Of a DNA stretch of 63,920 nt, positions 33,934 through 42,921 are shown in pieces. Position numbers and translations under genes: made by a program. The notes beneath the pieces were generated by a model. The model worked only from the letters and a program-made list of their open reading frames with translations. It was not told the DNA's origin and ran no database searches. Numbering within the stretch: the stretch's first letter is position 1; the number at the start of each line of letters is the position of its first letter. The DNA is from Selenomonadaceae bacterium (lineage in GTDB: Bacteria > Bacillota > Negativicutes > Selenomonadales > Selenomonadaceae): assembly GCA_017476005.1 (NCBI GenBank), contig JAFVEM010000005.1, positions 1-63,920 of the forward strand. Reading direction: 5' to 3'.

Positions 33934-34691
33934 TGGTTTACCTCTTGAAATTCGGCGCCGGTTGGCTGTTGCCGCCGGGAACTTTTATTCTGTTGCTCCT
34001 TTTTTTGGTGTGGCGGCTGTGGAAGAAGAATGAGCGCAGAATCGCGGCGGCGCTGGCCGGCGTGACGTTTGTCCTTTATCTCTTTTGTACCTCGCTGTTG
34101 GCGGAGGCTCTAATGAGCCGCTTAGAGAACGCCTACCCGGTGCCGGATAATCCCCAAGGGGACGTGATAATCATGTTGGGGGGCGGCGCTTTACCCGATA
34201 CCCACGACGTTGACGGCGCCGGGACGCTGTGCGCTTCCCCGGCCAATCGCCTTTTAACTGCGGCTAGGCTTCAGCGGAAATTAAATATTCCGGTACTGCT
34301 TTCCGGCGGCAAGGTCTATGACGACAGCGGCGAAGAGGCGAAAATTGCGGCCAGAGTTTTAGAAGGTTTGGGGGTGCCGCCGGAGATGATTTTGGTGGAA
34401 ACGCGCAGTATCAACACCAATCAGAACGCCAGATTTTCGGCCGAGATTTTAAGCGAGCAGGGACTAACAAGGCCGATTCTCGTCACCTCCGCCTTCCACA
34501 TGAAGCGGTCGGTGCTGAATTTCACCGAGTACGGCGTGAAAGTATTGCCTTACCCGGCGGATTATCTAACCAATCCCGAGCATACCTTTCACTACAACAA
34601 ACTAAAACCCAGCGCCGACGCATTGCGCGATAATGTCACTGTCTTGCAGGAGGCACTGCGCACCGTGGTGACGCAGATCAGCGGATTATAA
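33933..34691 (+). CDS. YdcF/ElyC-family membrane protein (DUF218)
   Basis: The 252-aa protein has two N-terminal membrane helices (TFILLLLFLVWRLW and IAAALAGVTFVLYLFCTSLL). A DUF218 domain follows, with DVIIMLGGGALPD, LLSGGKVYDDSGEEA, NTNQNARFSAEIL and VTSAFHMKRSVL. Members such as ElyC and SanA affect envelope integrity and lipid-carrier metabolism. The start ATG overlaps the rfbD stop by 1 bp (TAATG), which supports a shared envelope role. Confidence 0.85.
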   Translation: MVYLLKFGAGWLLPPGTFILLLLFLVWRLWKKNERRIAAALAGVTFVLYLFCTSLLAEALMSRLENAYPVPDNPQGDVIIMLGGGALPDTHDVDGAGTLCASPANRLLTAARLQRKLNIPVLLSGGKVYDDSGEEAKIAARVLEGLGVPPEMILVETRSINTNQNARFSAEILSEQGLTRPILVTSAFHMKRSVLNFTEYGVKVLPYPADYLTNPEHTFHYNKLKPSADALRDNVTVLQEALRTVVTQISGL

Positions 34692-34694
34692 AAT

Positions 34695-34778
34695 CTATTA
34701 TGGGGTGCAGGGGCGAAGTCCCTGCTAGGAGTCCAGAGGGCGAAGCCCTTTGGTCAGGGTTTGGGGCGAAACCCCAAC
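34695..34778 (+). repeat. REP-like modular palindromic repeat, copy 4
   Basis: Units: CTATTATGGGGTGC, AGGGGCGAAGTCCCT hairpin, GGAGTCCAGAGGGCGAAGCC module pairing with CCCTTTGG, then GGTTTGGGGCGAAACCCCAA hairpin. It ends about 10 bp before the ribosome-binding site of the MATE gene. Confidence 0.7.
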
Positions 34779-34797
34779 AAAAAAACAAGGAGTAAAC

Positions 34798-36162
34798 ATG
34801 ACCAAGAAGCTGACAGAGGGCGAGCCGGCCAAGCTGATTTTTTTCTTCACCTTGCCCCTTTTGGCGGGCAATATTTTTCAACAGATGTACGCCTTTGTAG
34901 ATACCCTGATTGTGGGGCGGTTCTTGGGGGTGGAGGCACTAGCGGCGGTGGGCTGTACCGGGAGCCTCATGTTTCTCATGTTGGGCTTTGTCATGGGGCT
35001 GACCACCGGCTTTTCCATCTATACGGGGCAGCGGTTTGGCGCCAAAGATGACAGGGGGGTGCGACAAAGCGCCGCCGCTTGCGCCGTGCTGTGTCTTATA
35101 ATTTCCCTCATTCTGACTGTAGTTGGCGTGGCCATGTGCCGGTGGTTTCTCATTTGGATGCAGACGCCGCCAGAAATTTTGGAGGGCGCCTATCAGTTTA
35201 TCAGCATTATTTATGCCGGGATAATCGTGTTTGTTTTCCTGCAGATGCAGTCCAATATCATTCGCGCCTTGGGGGACAGTCGAACGCCTACGCTAATCAT
35301 GGGCATAGGCATTGGTCTAAACATCATTTTGGAGCCGGTGGCCATTTTGGTTTTGGATTGGGGGATACCCGGGGCGGCTTTGGCCACGGTGGTTTCCCAG
35401 TTTATCGGCAACGTACTTTCCTTTTTGTTTATCCTGAAAAAAATGCCCGTCCTGCATACTCGGCGGCGTGATTGGCTGGTGGCTACATCGCGGAAAATGC
35501 TGTGGGCACATGCACGCATCGGCTTTCCCATGGGATTTCAGACCTCGGTCATCGCAGTGGGGGCGGTTATTTTGCAGGTAGCGCTGAATAATCTGGGGCC
35601 AACGGCAGTGGCGGCTTACGCGGCCTCCCAGAAAGTTGACAGCATTGCCACCATGCCCATGATGTCTTTCGGACTAGCCATGGCGGCCTATACGGCGCAA
35701 AATTACGGAGCGCGGCAATACGAACGCATTGCCGATGGGGTGAAAAAGTGTATCTATATGTCGGGAACTTTCAGCCTCGTGGCCGGAGCCTTTAATATAA
35801 TTTTCGGCCCGGACATTATGTACCTCTTTGTGGGGGAAGGCGCCGAGCAGGTAGTGGAGTACGGGCAAACATACCTGACGATAAACGGCGCGTGTTATTG
35901 GATTTTGGCCTTGCTGTTTATTTATCGCAATACCTTGCAGGGCTTGGGGCAAAGTACCGTTCCCACTATTGCCGGGGTCATGGAACTCATCATGCGGTCG
36001 GCGGCGGCTATTGTTTTGGTTAGTTTTTGGGGTTACTTTGGCGCCTGTTGGGCGAATCCCTTGGCGTGGCTCGGCGCCTGTTTGCCCTTGGGGATAGCTT
36101 ACTACGCCACCGGACGGCAACTTATACCGGAGAGCGTTAGACATTCCGCAGGAAGGTCTTAG
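34798..36162 (+). CDS. MATE-family efflux transporter
   Basis: The 454-aa protein of about 12 membrane helices has the MATE fold: LAGNIFQQMYAFVDTLIVGR near the N-terminus and repeated FL/GAxLAT-type segments such as DWGIPGAALATVVSQFIGNV. MATE proteins export cationic drugs or metabolites using Na+ or H+. The start ATG 34798 follows CAAGGAGTAAAC. An upstream in-frame extension would be translated from the palindromic repeat and was rejected. Confidence 0.93.
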   Translation: MTKKLTEGEPAKLIFFFTLPLLAGNIFQQMYAFVDTLIVGRFLGVEALAAVGCTGSLMFLMLGFVMGLTTGFSIYTGQRFGAKDDRGVRQSAAACAVLCLIISLILTVVGVAMCRWFLIWMQTPPEILEGAYQFISIIYAGIIVFVFLQMQSNIIRALGDSRTPTLIMGIGIGLNIILEPVAILVLDWGIPGAALATVVSQFIGNVLSFLFILKKMPVLHTRRRDWLVATSRKMLWAHARIGFPMGFQTSVIAVGAVILQVALNNLGPTAVAAYAASQKVDSIATMPMMSFGLAMAAYTAQNYGARQYERIADGVKKCIYMSGTFSLVAGAFNIIFGPDIMYLFVGEGAEQVVEYGQTYLTINGACYWILALLFIYRNTLQGLGQSTVPTIAGVMELIMRSAAAIVLVSFWGYFGACWANPLAWLGACLPLGIAYYATGRQLIPESVRHSAGRS

Positions 36163-36257
36163 GCTCTCCGTATATGCCGCGGACGAGCATTATCATTTTG
36201 GTAAAATTCATTGTTCGCGAGTATAGACGGATGGCGACCCCTTAATTTTAGGCAGAG

Positions 36258-36815
36258 GTGAAGAGATTGACGGACACATTGTATCAAGCTCCCGTAACGG
36301 TGCTGGGCATAGGCAACGTTATTTTGCGCGACGAAGGTTTTGGCGTGCGAGTGGTGGAGTATTTGGCGGCAAGCTACGATTTTCCGGAGACGGTGCAGCT
36401 GGTTGACGGCGGCACGCTAGGCATCGAGCTTACCCACTACGTCACGGGCAGTGAAAAACTTTTGGTCATAGACTCCATTGATGGGGGAGAAGCTCCCGGC
36501 TCCCTCTTTTTTTTGCGGAACGACGAAGTAGAGGCGCACTTCCAAAATAAAATTTCGGCGCATGAAGTGGGCATCCAAGACGTGCTGTCTTTGCTTGCGA
36601 TTACGGGCAAAAAAATCCCGGAAGTAGTGGTCATAGGCGCGCAGCCCTTTGACCTCACGGCTGGAGTGGGGCTGAGTGAAAACATGGGGGCGCTAATCGA
36701 GCCTATTGCTCGACGAGCCTTACAAGTTTTAGCTGGCTGGGGAATTAGCGCCGAGCCAAAAACTCAGGGTGCTTCCCTTGACTTTAGCGTGGTGGCCGAG
36801 GCACAGGCAAAATAA
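36258..36815 (+). CDS. [NiFe] hydrogenase maturation protease (HupD/HycI family)
   Basis: The protein of about 185 aa has the endopeptidase signature VLGIGNVILRDEGFGVRVVE, DGGTLGIEL, IDSIDGG and SAHEVGIQDVLSL, with Ni-sensing Asp/Glu and His residues in place. It removes the C-terminal peptide of a hydrogenase large subunit after nickel insertion. No hydrogenase structural gene is in the window, so its substrate is elsewhere. The start may be GTG 36258 or TTG 36267; AGAGGTGA fits the TTG better. Confidence 0.88.
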   Translation: MKRLTDTLYQAPVTVLGIGNVILRDEGFGVRVVEYLAASYDFPETVQLVDGGTLGIELTHYVTGSEKLLVIDSIDGGEAPGSLFFLRNDEVEAHFQNKISAHEVGIQDVLSLLAITGKKIPEVVVIGAQPFDLTAGVGLSENMGALIEPIARRALQVLAGWGISAEPKTQGASLDFSVVAEAQAK

Positions 36816-36956
36816 GGAGAGGGGTCAAGAGGTATCAGCAGGTTTTTGAGAAAAAAAGAGTTTTTTGCCAAAATAAAAAAGGAATTTGGGCGGAGCGTGA
36901 CGAATATAGGCGCGTGAGGTTGTTTAAGAGCATTTTTTACCGGAGGGTAGTACATA

Positions 36957-37157
36957 ATGATTAAGCTGACCAAATTTAATTCCGAGGGCAATAAAAAAGG
37001 AGAATTTGTCCTCAACGCCGAAGTAATAGAAACCATAGAGGAAACCCCGGATACGGTGGTTACCCTCACCAATGGCAAGAAACTCATCGTGGACGAACCC
37101 ATGGACGAGATCGTGCGTCGGGTGATGAAATATCGTCGCGCCTTGAAGCAATTCTGA
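36957..37157 (+). CDS. flbD: FlbD-family flagellar protein
   Basis: The 66-aa protein starts MIKLTKFNSEG, has LNAEVIETIEETPDTVVTLT and ends in the Arg/Lys-rich VRRVMKYRRAL. This is the pattern of FlbD/SwrD proteins found at the head of fla operons, which help provide motor torque in Bacillus. ATG 36957 follows CGGAGGGTA. It is the first motility gene of the block. Confidence 0.88.
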   Translation: MIKLTKFNSEGNKKGEFVLNAEVIETIEETPDTVVTLTNGKKLIVDEPMDEIVRRVMKYRRALKQF

Positions 37158-37165
37158 GGAAAATG

Positions 37166-37194
37166 GAGACAGTTTGATTTTTTTCTGCTATAAT
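37166..37194 (+). promoter_or_regulatory. Promoter upstream of fliL
   Basis: GAGACA (37166-37171), 17-bp spacer, and TATAAT (37189-37194) preceded by TGC, which makes an extended -10. This is a housekeeping-type promoter 39 bp before fliL. Confidence 0.55.
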
Positions 37195-37232
37195 AGCGAA
37201 ATCATTGTTTTATAAAGTAGAGGGGGAGCGCA

Positions 37233-37736
37233 ATGGCTGATGAAGAGAAAGAGGTAGAGGCGGCGCCGGAGAAAAAGAAGTCGCCGATAATCCTGGTGGC
37301 AGTGCTAGTGCTGGTGGGACTGGTGCTGGCGGCGGGTATTTCCTTCTTTGTCACCACGAAGCTGATGGCCGACACGGCCTCCGATGTCAGCGCCAGTAAA
37401 TACCATGACCCTGGGGTGTTTCATTCTTTGGGAGATGCCAAAGAGGGCATCTTAGTGAACGTGGGTGGCTCCAAAGCCGGAAAATTCCTCAAGACCCACA
37501 TCATCCTAGAGATGAACCCCGGCAAAAAGGACATTGTGGCAGAGGGCAAGGTCAATGACGTGGCCAATACGAAGATACTGGACACGGTTTTGCAGATCCT
37601 GCGTTCGTCTAAGCTGGAGGAGTTCGACGCGGCAAGACAGGACGATCTCAAGAAGAAGATAAAAGACAAGCTGAACGAAACACTGGGCGAGGGTTCCATC
37701 TATGAGGTTTATATCACCAGCTTCCTGCTTCAGTAG
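37233..37736 (+). CDS. fliL: Flagellar basal body-associated protein FliL
   Basis: The 167-aa protein has an acidic/basic N-terminal tail, one membrane helix (IILVAVLVLVGLVLAAGISF) and a periplasmic domain with VNVGG, FLKTHIILEM and the family-typical ending IYEVYITSFLLQ. FliL surrounds stator units and supports torque. Start ATG 37233 follows AGGGGGAGCG. Confidence 0.92.
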   Translation: MADEEKEVEAAPEKKKSPIILVAVLVLVGLVLAAGISFFVTTKLMADTASDVSASKYHDPGVFHSLGDAKEGILVNVGGSKAGKFLKTHIILEMNPGKKDIVAEGKVNDVANTKILDTVLQILRSSKLEEFDAARQDDLKKKIKDKLNETLGEGSIYEVYITSFLLQ

Positions 37737-37784
37737 TGAAGATCCGGGTAGCCGGGTCATAATGAGGAAAGGGGGGAGCAAGGC

Positions 37785-38789
37785 TTGGCAGATGACGTCT
37801 TATCTCAATCAGAGATAGATAAACTGCTGTCTGCACTCTCAGAGGGAACAGTTTCCGCCGAAGAAGTAAAAGCCGACGAGGCGCAAAAGAAGGTTAAGCC
37901 TTACGACTTTAAGCGTCCCGACAAGTTCTCCAAGGATCAGATTCGCACGCTCTACATGATGCACGAAAACTTTGCTCGCATACTCAACACCTACCTATCT
38001 ACTCACTTGCGTACCATGGTTAAAGTGGAAGTGGCCTCGGTAGAACAGCTGACCTATCAGGAGTTTGTCCAATCCTTGGCCAATCCCAGTGTGATAAGCA
38101 TCATGGCGGTGCCGCCCCTCAAGGGCAATATCATCATGGAGGTCAATACCGAAATAGCTTTCGCCTTCATAGAGAGGGTCTTTGGCGGCGAAGGCAAGAG
38201 CGGCATGAAGCCTAGGGTACTGACGGAGATAGAGCTGGCGGTCATGAAACGCTTTGTGGATACGGCGGCTTCCCATCTAAAGGAATCTTGGTCAAATGTG
38301 GCCGAGTTTTATCCGACGCTGGAGGCCACCGAGTCAAATCCCCAGTTTGCCCAAATAGTACCGCCGGGGGACATGGTGGTTATTATCACCGTTCAAATGA
38401 AGGTAGGGGACGTAGAGGGCATGATGAATATCTGCATTCCCTACTTGGTTCTGGAACCGGTCATGCCCAAACTCACTACCACCTTCTGGGTGGCCTCCTC
38501 CATTGCCAAAGAGGACAATCCTCAACAGGTGGAGGCGCTACGCAAGAAGATTGAACGCACGCGAGTGCCTTTCGTGGTGGAAATCGGTACGGTGGATATT
38601 ACTATTCGAGAATTTCTCACTTTGGGATTCGGGGACGTTTTGCAGATTGACACCAAGACCGACGCAGAACTTCGTTGCTTGGTGGGAAGCAGACATAAGT
38701 TTTATTGTCGTCCGGGTACATCAGGGAAAAAGATGGCAGTACAAATCACGCGAGTAATAAAAGAAGGGGATGAAGATACTGATGAGTGA
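37785..38789 (+). CDS. fliM: Flagellar motor switch protein FliM
   Basis: The 334-aa C-ring protein carries the N-terminal CheY-binding motif LSQSEIDKLLSAL and a CheC-like middle domain with FARILNTYLSTHLR and YQEFVQSL. The C-terminal SpoA domain has VEIGTVDITIREFLTL and GDVLQIDTK. Start is TTG 37785 after GGGGGGAGCAAGG. It overlaps fliY by 8 bp. Confidence 0.95.
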   Translation: MADDVLSQSEIDKLLSALSEGTVSAEEVKADEAQKKVKPYDFKRPDKFSKDQIRTLYMMHENFARILNTYLSTHLRTMVKVEVASVEQLTYQEFVQSLANPSVISIMAVPPLKGNIIMEVNTEIAFAFIERVFGGEGKSGMKPRVLTEIELAVMKRFVDTAASHLKESWSNVAEFYPTLEATESNPQFAQIVPPGDMVVIITVQMKVGDVEGMMNICIPYLVLEPVMPKLTTTFWVASSIAKEDNPQQVEALRKKIERTRVPFVVEIGTVDITIREFLTLGFGDVLQIDTKTDAELRCLVGSRHKFYCRPGTSGKKMAVQITRVIKEGDEDTDE

Positions 38790-40026
38790 CGATATGATCT
38801 CGCAAGAGGAGATTGATGCCTTGCTCAACGGCGGCGCAGTACCGTCGGCAGATTCGGCACCGGCTCCGGCGGGAGAAGCGGAGGCGTCAGCGCCTGCCGC
38901 TGACAGTAGTTCATCTCAATTCGATGATGTGCTTTCGGATATCGAAAAGGACGCTTTAGGGGAAATCGGTAATATTTCCATGGGTAGCGCAGCCACTACC
39001 CTCTCCGTACTTTTAGGACACAAGGTCTCTATCACTACGCCGACTGTGTCTGTAGCCACCATGAGCATGATACGGGAACATTACCCCATGCCCTACCTCA
39101 TTGTGGAAGTGGGCTACACCATCGGCATTGACGGTAACAATGTGCTGGCCATTCAGGCGCAGGATGCGGCCATTATCGCCGACCTGATGATGGGCGGCGA
39201 CGGCACTAACCCCGACACGGAGATTGGCGAAATCGCCATGAGCGCCGTGGGCGAGTCCATGAATCAGATGATGGGGACGGTGGCTACCTCTCTGTCGTCT
39301 ATGTTCAACAAGAAAATAGATATTTCACCTCCAAAGGTAAATCTGATAGATTTAGGCTCCGAAGATAAAGTGACGGAGATTGTGGGCAACGATGACCCCA
39401 TAGTTCGCACATCATTCCGCATGGAAGTAGAGGGACTCATTGACAGCGAAATCATGCAAATCCTGCCCATACATGTGGCCAAGGAGATGGTGGAAGCGCT
39501 GACCAGCGGCGTGAATGAACCTGCCGCCGAAGCCGCGCCGCCTCCACCGCCGCCGGCTCCTACCCCTGCTCCTGCGCCGCCTCCTCAGGCAGCTCCCACG
39601 CCGCCACCGGCTCAAGCGGCGCCGCCTCCTCAAGGAGGTTATGGCGGAGGTTACGGCGGAGGCTATGGAGGAGGGTACGGGATGCCTATGCAACAAATGG
39701 CCAGCAACGTACCGGTACAACAAGCGCAATTCGTGCCTCTCAGCATGGAGCCGGTGCAGCTCAATGATGCCAACATCGGTCTCATACTGGATGTGCCGCT
39801 ACAGATTACGGTGGAACTGGGCAGGACAAGAAAATCCATCAAAGAAGTCCTAGAGTTTACCAATGGTTCTATCGTGGAACTTGATAAGCTGGCCGGCGAG
39901 CCGGTGGATATAATGGTAAATGGTAAGTATTTGGCCAAAGGCGAAGTGGTGGTCATCGAGGAAAACTTTGGTGTGCGCATCACCGATATAGTAAGTCCGG
40001 CTGAAAGAGCTGCCAAGCTCCAGTGA
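38782..40026 (+). CDS. fliY: Flagellar motor switch phosphatase FliY (CheC-FliN fusion)
   Basis: The protein of about 414 aa has an N-terminal EIDALLNGG motif, an Ala/Pro linker and a CheC-type phosphatase domain with EIGNISMGSAATTLSVLLG and a second site AVGESMNQMMGT. A disordered linker follows, rich in Pro/Ala, with GGYGGGYGGGYGGGYG. The C-terminal FliN/SpoA domain has IGLILDVPLQITVELGRT. It replaces FliN in the C-ring and removes phosphate from CheY-P. ATG 38782 overlaps the fliM end as ATGAGTGA. Confidence 0.94.
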   Translation: MSDDMISQEEIDALLNGGAVPSADSAPAPAGEAEASAPAADSSSSQFDDVLSDIEKDALGEIGNISMGSAATTLSVLLGHKVSITTPTVSVATMSMIREHYPMPYLIVEVGYTIGIDGNNVLAIQAQDAAIIADLMMGGDGTNPDTEIGEIAMSAVGESMNQMMGTVATSLSSMFNKKIDISPPKVNLIDLGSEDKVTEIVGNDDPIVRTSFRMEVEGLIDSEIMQILPIHVAKEMVEALTSGVNEPAAEAAPPPPPPAPTPAPAPPPQAAPTPPPAQAAPPPQGGYGGGYGGGYGGGYGMPMQQMASNVPVQQAQFVPLSMEPVQLNDANIGLILDVPLQITVELGRTRKSIKEVLEFTNGSIVELDKLAGEPVDIMVNGKYLAKGEVVVIEENFGVRITDIVSPAERAAKLQ

Positions 40027-40066
40027 GCTGACCGCGGGTAGAAGAGGATTTTCCCGTTGGCGGTTC

Positions 40067-40095
40067 TTGTGGTTTTTGGTTATAACATATATAAT
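40067..40095 (+). promoter_or_regulatory. Internal promoter upstream of cheY
   Basis: TTGTGG (40067-40072), 17-bp spacer, TATAAT (40090-40095) in the 115-bp gap between fliY and cheY, the largest gap inside the motility block between fliL and flhF. Confidence 0.5.
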
Positions 40096-40141
40096 ACTCC
40101 CATTGTTAATTTGGTTGCTTTTTGCAAAGGAGAGATGAAGT

Positions 40142-40504
40142 ATGGCAGTACGAGTTTTGGTAGTGGACGATGCGGCATTCATGCGCATGATGGTCAAGGA
40201 CATTCTGAGCAAGAACGGTTATGAGGTCGTGGGCGAAGCGGAAAATGGCATGAAGGCCTTAGAAAAATATCAGGAACTGAAGCCGGATCTCACCACCATG
40301 GATATCACCATGCCCGAAATGGATGGCATCAGCGCGGTGAAAGAGATTAAGAAAATCGATCCCAATGCCAAGATCGTCATGTGCAGCGCCATGGGACAGC
40401 AAGCCATGGTTATCGAGGCGATTCAGGCCGGCGCGAGAGACTTTATCGTGAAGCCCTTCCAAGCTGACCGCGTTCTTGAGGCTGTGCGTAAAGCCGTTGG
40501 TTGA
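40142..40504 (+). CDS. cheY: Chemotaxis response regulator CheY
   Basis: The 120-aa single receiver domain has VVDDAAFMR (acidic pocket), phospho-acceptor Asp54 in TMDITMPEMDG, and MCSAMG with VKPF as the Thr/Ser and Lys switch positions. Phosphorylated by CheA, it acts on FliM/FliY to change rotation. It follows AAGGAGAGATGAAGT and overlaps fliO by 1 bp. Confidence 0.94.
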   Translation: MAVRVLVVDDAAFMRMMVKDILSKNGYEVVGEAENGMKALEKYQELKPDLTTMDITMPEMDGISAVKEIKKIDPNAKIVMCSAMGQQAMVIEAIQAGARDFIVKPFQADRVLEAVRKAVG

Positions 40505-41031
40505 TGAAGATAATGAACTGGGGTCGGATGCTTTTCCTGCTGGGAGTCGCGCTTCTGTTGATATGGCCTGACAGCGGCTTTGCGGCGCCGGAGGGTTCTG
40601 CTTCCTCGGGCTATTTAGCCGGTTACGAGGAAGCGGAGCCGCGTCCGGCTCCTATTTCTGTTTTTTCCACCGTAGCTTATGTGCTGAGTCTCTTGGCAGT
40701 GTTCGCTTTTGTACTCCTGCTCGCCTATTTTGCCACGAGATTTTTGGGTAAGCAACTCAATCAGCACCGACTGGGAAACGGGAAGATTCTTACCCATTTG
40801 CCGCTTGGCCCCAAACAGTCGGTGTGCGTGGTTGAATTGGCGGACAGGGTACTGGTGCTGGGGGTCACGGAAGGGTCGGTTAATCTCTTGACCGAAATAA
40901 CTGACCCGGAGGAAATAGAGGAATTGCATCGGCAAAATATGATTCGCCCCGATAGCGACGAGGGGATTTTTGCCAAGGAATTTGGGGTACTGACTTCCTT
41001 AGCGCAAAAGGTGGATTCGTTTCGTAAGTGA
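40504..41031 (+). CDS. fliO: Flagellar biosynthesis protein FliO (FliZ)
   Basis: The protein of about 175 aa has a cleavable signal (MLFLLGVALLLIWPDSGFAA), a membrane helix (VAYVLSLLAVFAFVLLLAYF) and a cytoplasmic domain with LGPKQSVCVVELADRVLVLG, the FliO core. It assists FliP pore assembly in the flagellar export gate. Start ATG 40504 overlaps the cheY stop (TGATG). ATG 40513 is an alternative. Confidence 0.9.
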   Translation: MKIMNWGRMLFLLGVALLLIWPDSGFAAPEGSASSGYLAGYEEAEPRPAPISVFSTVAYVLSLLAVFAFVLLLAYFATRFLGKQLNQHRLGNGKILTHLPLGPKQSVCVVELADRVLVLGVTEGSVNLLTEITDPEEIEELHRQNMIRPDSDEGIFAKEFGVLTSLAQKVDSFRK

Positions 41032-41038
41032 GGGAGTT

Positions 41039-41800
41039 GTGGGCGTGGGTCGTCAACGAATGTTTTTCATCTGGGGAGGGGTTTTGGCTCTGTGGATGCT
41101 CGCCGGCGAGGCTTTGGCGGCGCCGCTGGTACCCAATCTCAATGTGACGGTAGGCACCTCCGACAGTCCCCAAGATGTGGCTGTGACCTTGCAGGTAATG
41201 GCCGTTCTCACCATCGTGTCCATGGCGCCGGCCATTTTGATCATGACTACCTCCTTCGTGCGAATTGTGGTGGTGATCGGCTTTTTAAGGAATGCGCTAT
41301 CTACCCAAAATGTACCGCCCAACCAAGTGGTTATTTCCCTAGCCATGTTTCTGACCTTCTATATTATGAGTCCCTACTGGTCAGAGGCGAACGACCAAGC
41401 TCTGCAACCGTATCTGGCCGGGCAGATCACCCAAGAAGAGGCTCTGACTAACGCCGTAGAACCCATGCGCGAATTTATGTTTAAGCAGACTCGCGAATCG
41501 GATTTGGCGCTCTTTGTGAATCTCTCGGAGTCCGAACGACCGGATTCGCCGGAGGATGTATCGACTTTTACCTTGATACCGGCCTTTATCATCAGCGAGC
41601 TGAAGACCGGATTCCAAATTGGTTTCATGATATATATTCCCTTCATAGTCATTGACATGATCGTGGCCAGTACCCTCATGTCCATGGGTATGATGATGTT
41701 GCCGCCGGTAATGATTTCGCTCCCCTTTAAGATATTGCTCTTTGTCATGGTTGACGGCTGGCAACTTTTGATAAAATCATTGATTGTCAGTTTCAAGTAG
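41039..41800 (+). CDS. fliP: Flagellar export gate protein FliP
   Basis: The 253-aa protein has an N-terminal signal (ALWMLAGEALAAP), a helix pair with SMAPAILIMTTSFVRIVVVI and the conserved LRNALSTQNVPPNQVV. The C-terminal pair contains IPAFIISELKTGFQIGFMI and MGMMMLPPVMISLPFKILLF. It forms the core of the export pore with FliQ and FliR. Start is GTG 41039 after GAGGGAGTT. Confidence 0.96.
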   Translation: MGVGRQRMFFIWGGVLALWMLAGEALAAPLVPNLNVTVGTSDSPQDVAVTLQVMAVLTIVSMAPAILIMTTSFVRIVVVIGFLRNALSTQNVPPNQVVISLAMFLTFYIMSPYWSEANDQALQPYLAGQITQEEALTNAVEPMREFMFKQTRESDLALFVNLSESERPDSPEDVSTFTLIPAFIISELKTGFQIGFMIYIPFIVIDMIVASTLMSMGMMMLPPVMISLPFKILLFVMVDGWQLLIKSLIVSFK

Positions 41801-41824
41801 GTTCAGGGGAAGGGGGCGTGGTAA

Positions 41825-42094
41825 ATGTCGGGAGACGTGGTAATACAGCTGGCGCAACAGGCGCTGATTATAGTGCTTTTGGTGGCGGCGCCCATGCTGG
41901 GTTTAGGTCTTATCGTGGGACTCGCCGTCAGCGTTTTTCAGACCACCACCTCTATTCAGGAACAGACACTGGCCTTCATCCCCAAGATTATCGCGGTCTT
42001 TGTGGCCATTCTCGTTTTTGGCCCTTGGATGCTCCGCATCATGGTGGAGTTTGTTACCAATATTTTTGTTGATTTGCCGCTGTATATTCGTTAG
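41825..42094 (+). CDS. fliQ: Flagellar export gate protein FliQ
   Basis: The 89-aa protein has two membrane helices (LIIVLLVAAPMLGLGLIVGL and IIAVFVAILVFGPWMLRIMV) flanking the conserved SVFQTTTSIQEQTLAFIPK loop. Length and motif match FliQ. Confidence 0.95.
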   Translation: MSGDVVIQLAQQALIIVLLVAAPMLGLGLIVGLAVSVFQTTTSIQEQTLAFIPKIIAVFVAILVFGPWMLRIMVEFVTNIFVDLPLYIR

Positions 42095-42138
42095 TTCTGT
42101 GCCAAGAGTAGGCGCGAATATCATAGAGGCTAAATAAT

Positions 42139-42921
42139 ATGGACTTATACGAATTATTGCAGGGACACGCGGCGCTTTTCCTTCTGCTCATGGCGCGGGT
42201 CAGCGGCATTTTCATCATTACGCCTTTTTTTGGCAGCATGAACGTACCGGTTTATTTTCGCGCCGGCATGACCTTTGTTATTTCGCTACTGCTCTATCCG
42301 GTGGTGGAAGGTATGCAGACGGTGGAGGCGCCGGGAACGGCGCTGATGTATGCAGTGGCCATCGCCGCAGAAATATTTATCGGATGGCTTATCGGTATGG
42401 TGGCATATATTTCCTTTTCCGCCATTCACATGGGCGGTAAAGTCATGGATATGCAAGCTGGGTTTTCAATGGTAAATGTGATGGATCCAACTTCCGGTCA
42501 GCAGATTCCGCTCATCGGGAGTTTTCTTTATAATTTGGGCGTTATGATTTTCCTAGTGACCAACGGTCACCACATGATCTTAAACGCTTTAGTGGGGAGT
42601 TTTCAATGGGTACCTATCTTGGGCATCCAGCCGGATGCATCACTGGCCATACTGATGGCCAATTTTACCGCCGGGATTTTCCTCACAGGGATGAAGATTG
42701 CCATGCCTGTAACCTTTGCCATACTCCTCACCAATGTGGGCATGGGCATCCTCGCCCGTACCATGCCGCAACTGAATATTTTCGTGGTGGGCATACCGCT
42801 ACATATTATGCTGGGGTTGGGGACGCTCATGATGGTGTTGCCTTTTTACGTCATGTTTTTGGATGTGTTGTTTGATGAGATGTACGGACATATATCCGCC
42901 GCCGTCGGTTATTTGCGCTAA
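42139..42921 (+). CDS. fliR: Flagellar export gate protein FliR
   Basis: The 260-aa protein of about six membrane helices contains ARVSGIFIITPFFGS, MDMQAGFSMVNVMDPTSGQQ and a C-terminal VVGIPLHIMLGLGTLMM. These are typical of FliR. Its 3' end overlaps the earliest possible flhB start. Confidence 0.95.
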   Translation: MDLYELLQGHAALFLLLMARVSGIFIITPFFGSMNVPVYFRAGMTFVISLLLYPVVEGMQTVEAPGTALMYAVAIAAEIFIGWLIGMVAYISFSAIHMGGKVMDMQAGFSMVNVMDPTSGQQIPLIGSFLYNLGVMIFLVTNGHHMILNALVGSFQWVPILGIQPDASLAILMANFTAGIFLTGMKIAMPVTFAILLTNVGMGILARTMPQLNIFVVGIPLHIMLGLGTLMMVLPFYVMFLDVLFDEMYGHISAAVGYLR

